From positions 1 through 10,231 of the forward strand of contig QHYO01000448.1 in NCBI GenBank assembly GCA_003224135.1: a DNA stretch of 10,231 nucleotides, in the 5' to 3' direction. Position 1 is the stretch's first letter, and each line of letters begins with the position of its first letter. The DNA is from Acidobacteriota bacterium. GTDB lineage: Bacteria; Acidobacteriota; Terriglobia; Acidiferrales; UBA7541. The translations under genes were made by a program, and so were the position numbers. Under the pieces are notes generated by a model. That model saw only the letters and a program-made list of their open reading frames with translations. It ran no database searches and had not been told where the DNA came from. Below, one piece after another: positions 6,637 to 10,231 of this stretch.

Positions 6637-7570
6637 CTAAGCCCTCCTGTGGGACCACCTCTTTCGCCTCTTTGTCGTCCCGTAGCCCAACATAGACGGG
6701 ATGGCGCAGTTTTCCATCTTTGGTCCGTTCCGTAAACGACACTTGGGCAACGAACTGTGGCGACAAGAATGTCGCATTCTTTTCGCCGATGTCCGATGCA
6801 AACGGCGAATCCTTCCGAATCAGCCGTTGGAATTTCCGGCGAAGGGACGAGAGCGTGCTTTCGTCGAACCCCGTCCCGACTTTTCCAACATAACGGAGTT
6901 TATTCCCGTCGTAGACACCGAGAAGCAACGCTCCGAAATGCTGACGCGAACCGGCCGGCGCCGTGAAGCCTCCAATTACAAATTCTTCTTCCTTGTTCAC
7001 CTTTACTTTGAGCCATTCCGGAGAACGTCTTTCCACATAGACCGAGGACAGGTTCTTGGCGACGACCCCCTCGAATCCTTTGCGTTTCGCCACCTGAAAC
7101 GCCTTCATTCCGTCTTCCGCCAATTTCGACGAAACCATCAAGCGGTTTGAGGGTCTCACAAGGTGCTCGAGGATTTTGCGCCGGACGGAAAGTCGTTCCC
7201 GTCGAAGATCCTCGCCATCGGCATAAAGGCAGTCGAACACCGCATACTGCGTTGGGCCTTTTCCCTGCTGCAGAAGTTGAAAACGCGAAATTCGGCTGAA
7301 GTCGAAAACAACAATCTCGCCGTCCAGCAACAATGTGCCGGGGCCTAGATTCGCAATTGCGCCTACGATGTCTGGAAAGTCTTTTGTGCGGTTCTTGTCG
7401 TTTCGTGAAAGGAGGGACACACGGTTGCCTTCTTTGTAAGCCAGAATGCGTATGCCGTCGTACTTCTCCTCGTATATCCAATTCGGTTTGTGGAAAGGTC
7501 GATCTGCCAGGGTCGCCAACATCGGCGAAACACGAAACGGGATGATGTCTTTTTTCTGAGTCAAGGCCAT
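6590..7570 (-). CDS. ligD: ATP-dependent DNA ligase (LigD ligase module)
   Basis: A 326-residue ligase with nucleotidyltransferase and OB-fold domains. It would seal nicks through a lysyl-AMP intermediate. Motif I is EEKYDGIR (34-41) with nucleophile K36. LLDGEIVVFD (81-90) is motif III, YAVFDCLY (109-116) motif IIIa, FEGVVAK (166-172) motif IV and WLKVKV (186-191) motif V. The OB-fold part contains FGALLLGVY (212-220), and RHPVYVGLRDDK (289-300) is motif VI. The form is that of LigD-type ligases (about 300-330 residues) without an N-terminal DNA-binding domain. About 26 residues after motif VI lie partly in the overlap with the polymerase gene and look unconstrained, as if read out of frame from a former linker. 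ATG 7570 has no clear Shine-Dalgarno sequence. It is the first gene of the dissected LigD operon; the next gene upstream on the same strand ends 82 bases away. Ku is not in the window. Confidence 0.95.
   Translation of the reverse strand: MALTQKKDIIPFRVSPMLATLADRPFHKPNWIYEEKYDGIRILAYKEGNRVSLLSRNDKNRTKDFPDIVGAIANLGPGTLLLDGEIVVFDFSRISRFQLLQQGKGPTQYAVFDCLYADGEDLRRERLSVRRKILEHLVRPSNRLMVSSKLAEDGMKAFQVAKRKGFEGVVAKNLSSVYVERRSPEWLKVKVNKEEEFVIGGFTAPAGSRQHFGALLLGVYDGNKLRYVGKVGTGFDESTLSSLRRKFQRLIRKDSPFASDIGEKNATFLSPQFVAQVSFTERTKDGKLRHPVYVGLRDDKEAKEVVPQEGLGEGNSKNIDGRGLAS
6643..6648 (-). promoter_or_regulatory. Strong ribosome binding site for the polymerase, inside the ligase gene
   Basis: AGGAGG on the - strand, six bases before GTG 6636. 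Together with the TAG directly upstream of the GTG it fixes the polymerase start and shows that the polymerase is made as its own protein, not as a readthrough fusion with the ligase. Confidence 0.75.
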
Positions 7571-7607
7571 ATAACGTTTAGCGTTCCGGCGAGAAGGAGA
7601 GGGGGAA

Positions 7608-7625
7608 GGGCCGCTTAGGCGGCCC
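7608..7625 (-). terminator. Possible terminator after the small exported protein
   Basis: A perfect 7-bp GC-rich stem (gggccgc 7608-7614, gcggccc 7619-7625) with a 4-base loop lies 27 bases after the 7653-8030 gene on the - strand, followed by a pyrimidine-rich but not purely T tract. A second dyad, cctccg (7625-7630) with cggagg (7645-7650), adjoins it. It could end transcription between this gene and the ligase operon, or only attenuate it. Confidence 0.45.
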
Positions 7626-7652
7626 CTCCGAGTTCGGAATGCTCCGGAGGAA

Positions 7653-8030
7653 CTACTTTTTGCAGGATTCGCTGACCATGGTCACATTGGTCGCATTCAG
7701 GTGACCGCGTTCCTTGGCACTGGAATCAACAGTTTCCTTGGCTTTCTCCTTGGCGCCGTGCATGTCGGGATGCCATACCTTACCAGTGACGGTAACCGTA
7801 TGGCCTACATGAGGCGATAGTTTTACGCCTTTGCTCTGAATCTCCCAGGTACTTCCGTCATCTTGTGTGAGCTTAAACTCGTTCGCGCTGTCTCCTGGCG
7901 AAAGACATCCCGTCACCGAACGAGTCTTCGCGCTCTTATCTTCTTCTTGCGCGTTACTGCTTTGGGCGAATGCCGGAGCAATCGCCAGGAAGGAAACCGC
8001 AAGCAGACTGAAGGTCAATTTTGTCGTCAT
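7653..8030 (-). CDS. Small exported protein, DUF5818-like (tentative)
   Basis: 125 residues. The N-terminus is a typical Sec signal peptide: positive start (MTTK), hydrophobic stretch 5-19, and A-F-A before Q23 as a likely cleavage site, so the mature protein of about 103 residues is periplasmic or secreted. The mature part carries VTGCLSPGDSANEFKL (about 39-54), DGSTWEIQS, then HVGHTVTVTGKVW (about 74-86). This order (T-G-C-L, a short strand with a tryptophan, H-V-G-H-x-V-x-V-x-G) suggests a small beta-barrel or OB-like fold. I associate it with secreted acidobacterial proteins of the DUF5818 kind, from memory and unproven. Two cysteines (C42, C123) could form a disulfide. The ATG has AAGGAG eight bases upstream (8039-8044). 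It is divergent from the DUF4142 gene. No enzymatic function can be assigned. Confidence 0.8.
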   Translation of the reverse strand: MTTKLTFSLLAVSFLAIAPAFAQSSNAQEEDKSAKTRSVTGCLSPGDSANEFKLTQDDGSTWEIQSKGVKLSPHVGHTVTVTGKVWHPDMHGAKEKAKETVDSSAKERGHLNATNVTMVSESCKK

Positions 8031-8204
8031 CGGAGTCTCTCCTTGTCAAGAGCCGAGCAAAATAGAGGTCCACTTACTCTTCTCCTGACGAAGAAAGCCT
8101 CCACCCAGGAACGAGAGGAGACCATACAGCGAATCCTTGAACTCCGGGGAGAATGAGAGTTATCGGCGCGAATCGCTCCTCCGGCCGTCCTGGATCACCT
8201 CAAC

Positions 8205-8226
8205 CTACTAGGGAAATTACCGGATA
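8205..8226. promoter_or_regulatory. Candidate regulatory dyad upstream of the DUF4142 gene
   Basis: An AT-rich imperfect palindrome, ctactagggaaattaccgg, sits about 57-78 bases before ATG 8283 in an otherwise GC-rich region. The core GG-x-AA-x-TT-x-CC pairs around one central A. It may be an operator or activator site for the DUF4142 gene or the divergent exported-protein gene. I know no specific regulator for it. Confidence 0.25.
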
Positions 8227-8268
8227 GAACGGCGCTCTTCGACTGGCTACGGTCGGGCATAGAACATA

Positions 8269-8282
8269 GGAGGAGGTTCCTC
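8269..8282 (+). promoter_or_regulatory. Strong ribosome binding site able to fold on itself
   Basis: ggaggagg stands six bases before ATG 8283, a near-ideal Shine-Dalgarno sequence. gagga (8270-8274) is perfectly complementary to tcctc (8278-8282) with a 3-base loop, so part of the site can be paired directly next to the start codon. The pairing is seen; any regulatory effect is inferred. Confidence 0.5.
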
Positions 8283-8855
8283 ATGCCGACACCAAACCGG
8301 ATAAAACGAAGCCATTGGATTGCTCTCCTAGCCGCAGTCGTCGTGCTCGGAGCTGCTGTCGTCGTTGCGAAAACCTCGCGCGAGCCATTTTCTGACGCTC
8401 AGTTCGCGGTCAAGGCCGCGCAAGGTTCACTCGCTGAAGTTCAGCTGGGACGGCTCGCTGCGCAAAAAAGTCAAAGTGAGACGGTCCGCGCTTTCGGCCA
8501 AAGAATGGCCACCGACCACGCAGAATGCAAAGCTAAGCTGAAAAAAATCGCTGCGCAGGAGAGCATCAGTCTCAGAGAAGATCTGGACCAGGACGCGAAG
8601 CAAAGCTACGAGAAACTCTCGAAACTATCGGGGCGAAATTTCGACCGCGCGTATGCCCAGGACATGGTCAAGGATCACAAGAAAGACGTCGCGGAATTTC
8701 AAAAAGAAGCGTCGGCTGGAAGAAACGAAGCCATCCGCACGTTTGCGACAGACACACTTCCCACTTTGCAGGACCATCTAAAACAGGCCCGTGAACTAAA
8801 GGACCTTTCGGATAGGAGCGTTACTACTGTACCGGTTCCCAATGCCCCAAGGTAA
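8283..8855 (+). CDS. DUF4142 membrane-anchored/periplasmic protein (ferritin-like helical fold)
   Basis: 190 residues. A basic N-terminus (RIKR) precedes a hydrophobic segment (about 12-29) with no obvious cleavage site, so it is probably anchored in the inner membrane with its body in the periplasm. The rest follows the DUF4142 pattern: D38-F41 start, G-S-L-A-E-V-Q-L-G (48-56, E52), F-G-x-x-M-x-x-D-H (71-79), F-D-R-A-Y (120-124), M-V-K-D-H (128-132) and a final L-P-x-L-x-x-H (159-165). The spaced H79, H132 and H165 with E52 recall the helical-bundle, ferritin-like architecture predicted for the family, but metal binding is not shown. Family members are often found near stress genes; the molecular role is unknown. 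The divergent neighbour is a small exported protein and the next gene is a metallothionein. The start is well supported by its ribosome binding site. The proline-rich end is not conserved. Confidence 0.9.
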   Translation: MPTPNRIKRSHWIALLAAVVVLGAAVVVAKTSREPFSDAQFAVKAAQGSLAEVQLGRLAAQKSQSETVRAFGQRMATDHAECKAKLKKIAAQESISLREDLDQDAKQSYEKLSKLSGRNFDRAYAQDMVKDHKKDVAEFQKEASAGRNEAIRTFATDTLPTLQDHLKQARELKDLSDRSVTTVPVPNAPR

Positions 8856-8958
8856 GAATTTTATGGCCGACCACTGAAACGAAATCATCGGAGAAACTTT
8901 CTGAATTGAAAGACACAGGCGAATTCTGCAAGCCGAGCCCAAACAAGAGGTTCAATCG

Positions 8959-9162
8959 ATGGCCTCGAACGAAATTGTAAAATGTGCGCATCCACGCTGT
9001 CGATGCAAAGTCGAAATCGAGGAGCAATATTGCAGCGCCGCTTGCGCCTCAAAAGAAACCCAGCGGGTTCCCTGCGTTTGCGGACATCTAGAATGCGCTG
9101 ACCCTGAACAGGCAATCGAAATACAAGCTGATGAGTCTGAACCGCTGCCGGACGTCCTTTGA
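8959..9162 (+). CDS. SmtA/BmtA-like bacterial metallothionein
   Basis: 67 residues with eight cysteines: C9, C14, C16, C25, C29, C39, C41 and C46, plus H11 and H43. The layout follows cyanobacterial SmtA: K-C-A-x-x-x-C-x-C, then Y-C-S-x-A-C, then C-G-H-x-x-C. Such proteins bind Zn(II), Cd(II) or Cu(I) in a thiolate cluster in the cytoplasm and buffer or detoxify metals; the Y-C-S-x-A-C part belongs to the small zinc-finger-like element around one metal site. Compared with SmtA, the second cysteine (C11) is replaced by histidine, the first loop is shorter, and a 20-residue acidic tail follows the last cysteine where SmtA has a final cysteine and a few residues. ATG 8959 has aagagg eight bases upstream. 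It lies 103 bases after the DUF4142 gene, so the two could be co-transcribed. No SmtB-type repressor is in the window. Confidence 0.85.
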   Translation: MASNEIVKCAHPRCRCKVEIEEQYCSAACASKETQRVPCVCGHLECADPEQAIEIQADESEPLPDVL

Positions 9163-9276
9163 GGAAAACGCAGCGCGAAGGAATTTGAAACCAGCTGAGG
9201 CCTCGGAGAAGGCCGGATACAGTCAACGACTCGCGCCATGACGATTGGCGCCAGATGAAAAAGAAGGAAGGTGTTT

Positions 9277-9768
9277 ATGTACCCTCGGAATCTCGTCACG
9301 AAGTTACTGGATCTAAAAAAAATACCATACGAGCATCGCGTCCATCGAACGGCTTTGACCGCTCAACAGGTCGCGGCAGCGGAACGCATTCCAGAAACGG
9401 TCGTAGTCAAAACGGTGGTCGTAAAAGCAGATAACAAATTCGTGATGGCAGTGCTTCCGGCTTCGGCGAAGGTGGATTTACCTGCGCTCCGCGAGACGCT
9501 CCGGGCCAACGAGCTGAGGCTTGCGAAAGAGGCGGAATTCTACGGCTTATTCCCGGATTCTGAGCTCGGGGCCATGCCGCCATTTGGCAATCTCTATGGG
9601 CTCCCTGTGTATGCTGACGAATCGCTCGCCAGGGATCGAGCGATTTTGTTCAACGCGGGGACGCACCAAGACGCAATCCGGATGAGCTATAGAAATTTTA
9701 CTCGCTTGGCGGAGCCCAAAATTTGTTCGTTCGCGGCAAAGCGAGGGGCACGATCCTCCTCCAGATGA
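9277..9768 (+). CDS. YbaK/EbsC-family aminoacyl-tRNA deacylase
   Basis: 163 residues from ATG 9277. This start is chosen over GTG 9271 because the ribosome binding site aagga (9264-9268) is eight bases from the ATG and only two from the GTG. The protein is a single YbaK/prolyl-tRNA-synthetase-associated domain. Visible are I-P-Y-E-H-R-V-H (16-23), T-A-Q-Q-V-A-A-A (28-35), V-V-K-T-V-V-V-K (43-50) with K45 where family members have the functional lysine, D-S-E-L-G-A-M-P-P-F-G (94-104), and N-A-G-T-H-Q-D-A-I (126-134). Known members hydrolyse mischarged tRNAs such as Cys-tRNA(Pro) or Ala-tRNA(Pro) in trans. The precise substrate cannot be read from sequence. The domain seems to end near residue 153; the last ten residues (basic, serine-rich) are an extra tail. 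It lies 114 bases after the metallothionein gene on the same strand. Confidence 0.9.
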   Translation: MYPRNLVTKLLDLKKIPYEHRVHRTALTAQQVAAAERIPETVVVKTVVVKADNKFVMAVLPASAKVDLPALRETLRANELRLAKEAEFYGLFPDSELGAMPPFGNLYGLPVYADESLARDRAILFNAGTHQDAIRMSYRNFTRLAEPKICSFAAKRGARSSSR

Positions 9769-9972
9769 ATCAATTGGCGGGGAAAAAGGCCGGCTGTCTG
9801 GGCCCACGCTCTATCTATTGAGCCTCATCATGTTGGGCAAATATCAGCCTGCTGAAGTGTCTTCCATGCTTGAGTGTCACACCGGGTCGTAATGGGTTAC
9901 TTGCAGCCTTCCCGCCAAAGCAGTGGTCAAGACCGTGGGATCGAGGCGCGCCGGCATTGCTGCCCTCAACGG

Positions 9973-10231
9973 CTACGAGACGTACGGGCGGGCAACTGTG
10001 AGCTGCTTCGCAAGATTGGCGAGGGATCGAAGAAACGGACGCGGATTGCCGAGAACGCGTGAGGCGACCAGTCCCCCTTCGATGGCGGCAACCGCTTCCT
10101 CTGCTCGTTTGCGGGCGGTGGCTGGGCTGAGGCCCGCATCGCGGCTTAATCGGGCGAAGACGTCAATCCAAAACTCCATGGAGCGGCGTGCGTGGGCGAG
10201 CGTGGAGGAGCTGTCTGCGAGCGTCAGCGTG
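9973..10231 (-). CDS. TetR/AcrR-type regulator, C-terminal part only (runs off the window)
   Basis: The - strand frame is open from the right edge to the stop at 9973-9975, giving 85 residues. The methionine at 10179 is internal; the true start and the DNA-binding helix-turn-helix lie beyond the edge. The visible part resembles the helical ligand-binding end of TetR-like repressors: A-R-R-S-M-E-F-W-I, then R-A-E-E-A-V-A-A-I-E-G-G-L-V-A-S-R-V-L-G followed by P-x-P-F-L-R-S-L-A. This last pattern (a conserved helix, G-L-x-x-A/S-R, then a short loop) is typical of the LmrA/YxaF-like branch. Such regulators usually repress an adjacent transporter or enzyme gene, which would be outside. It converges on the YbaK gene with 204 bases between, where I recognise no gene. 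Confidence 0.7.
   Translation of the reverse strand, partial: TLTLADSSSTLAHARRSMEFWIDVFARLSRDAGLSPATARKRAEEAVAAIEGGLVASRVLGNPRPFLRSLANLAKQLTVARPYVS

Noticed and set aside
8046..8051. TTGACA-like string on the - strand as a -35 box
   Set aside because: It lies only about 15-20 bases before the ATG, overlapping the ribosome binding site of the exported-protein gene, so it cannot serve that gene as a promoter.
7863..8156. 97-codon + strand frame across the exported-protein gene and the divergent gap
   Set aside because: Overlaps a signal-peptide gene with a good ribosome binding site on the other strand; no family resemblance.
9271..9276. GTG 9271 as start of the YbaK-family gene
   Set aside because: Only two bases from the ribosome binding site; ATG 9277 has normal spacing and fits the family start.
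9769..9972. Possible small gene or element remnant between YbaK and TetR genes
   Set aside because: One frame reads through the YbaK end into a hydrophobic stretch ending at 9891, but it has no start, no ribosome site and no resemblance to a known family; no inverted repeats mark an element.
9874..10062. 62-codon + strand frame overlapping the TetR-type gene
   Set aside because: Antisense to the better supported TetR C-terminal frame and without recognisable features.

Overview
The window looks like a chromosomal stretch from a GC-rich (mid to high 50s % by eye) free-living bacterium, most probably an acidobacterium. The lineage is an inference. It rests on a kinase start of the kind that is abundant in Acidobacteriota (A-L-I-L-G-A-R-L-E-P-Y-E-I-V-S-P-L-G-A-G), on a small secreted protein resembling ones I associate with that phylum, and on a dissected LigD system. 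No rRNA, tRNA, CRISPR array, intact mobile element or phage gene was seen.

Left part, + strand (2-4967). A long Lhr-type superfamily 2 helicase enters from the left edge without its first RecA domain and ends at 3556. The last 716 bases of the gene plus 318 downstream bases are repeated head to tail as two adjoining 1034-bp units (2841-3874 and 3875-4908). I found one difference between them, C3117 against T4151. Each unit ends in a stub of a serine/threonine protein kinase gene, cut off inside the glycine-rich loop. Because of the duplication, the first stub reads in frame into the second copy of the Lhr C-terminus. This gives a chimeric, still open reading frame of 272 residues that ends at 4590.

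Middle part, - strand (5022-7570). Three consecutive genes encode, in transcription order, an ATP-dependent DNA ligase, a LigD-type primase-polymerase and a LigD 3'-phosphoesterase. These are the three modules of bacterial LigD, the end-joining ligase, here as separate polypeptides. Ligase and polymerase genes overlap by 47 bases, with a strong ribosome binding site inside the ligase gene. Polymerase and phosphoesterase genes are 49 bases apart, with a perfect hairpin in the gap. Ku, the usual partner, is not in the window. The Lhr region and this operon converge.

Right part (7608-10231). Upstream of the ligase, on the same strand, is a small exported protein of unproven function, followed by a GC-rich hairpin that may separate the two units. 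After a divergent intergenic region come three + strand genes: a membrane-anchored DUF4142 protein, a small SmtA/BmtA-like metallothionein, and a YbaK/EbsC-type aminoacyl-tRNA deacylase. A TetR-type regulator, of which only the C-terminal part is present, reads in from the right edge on the - strand. The theme is genome maintenance (Lhr, dissected LigD) next to stress or metal-handling genes. The most unusual feature is the recent tandem duplication and the kinase-Lhr chimera it made.
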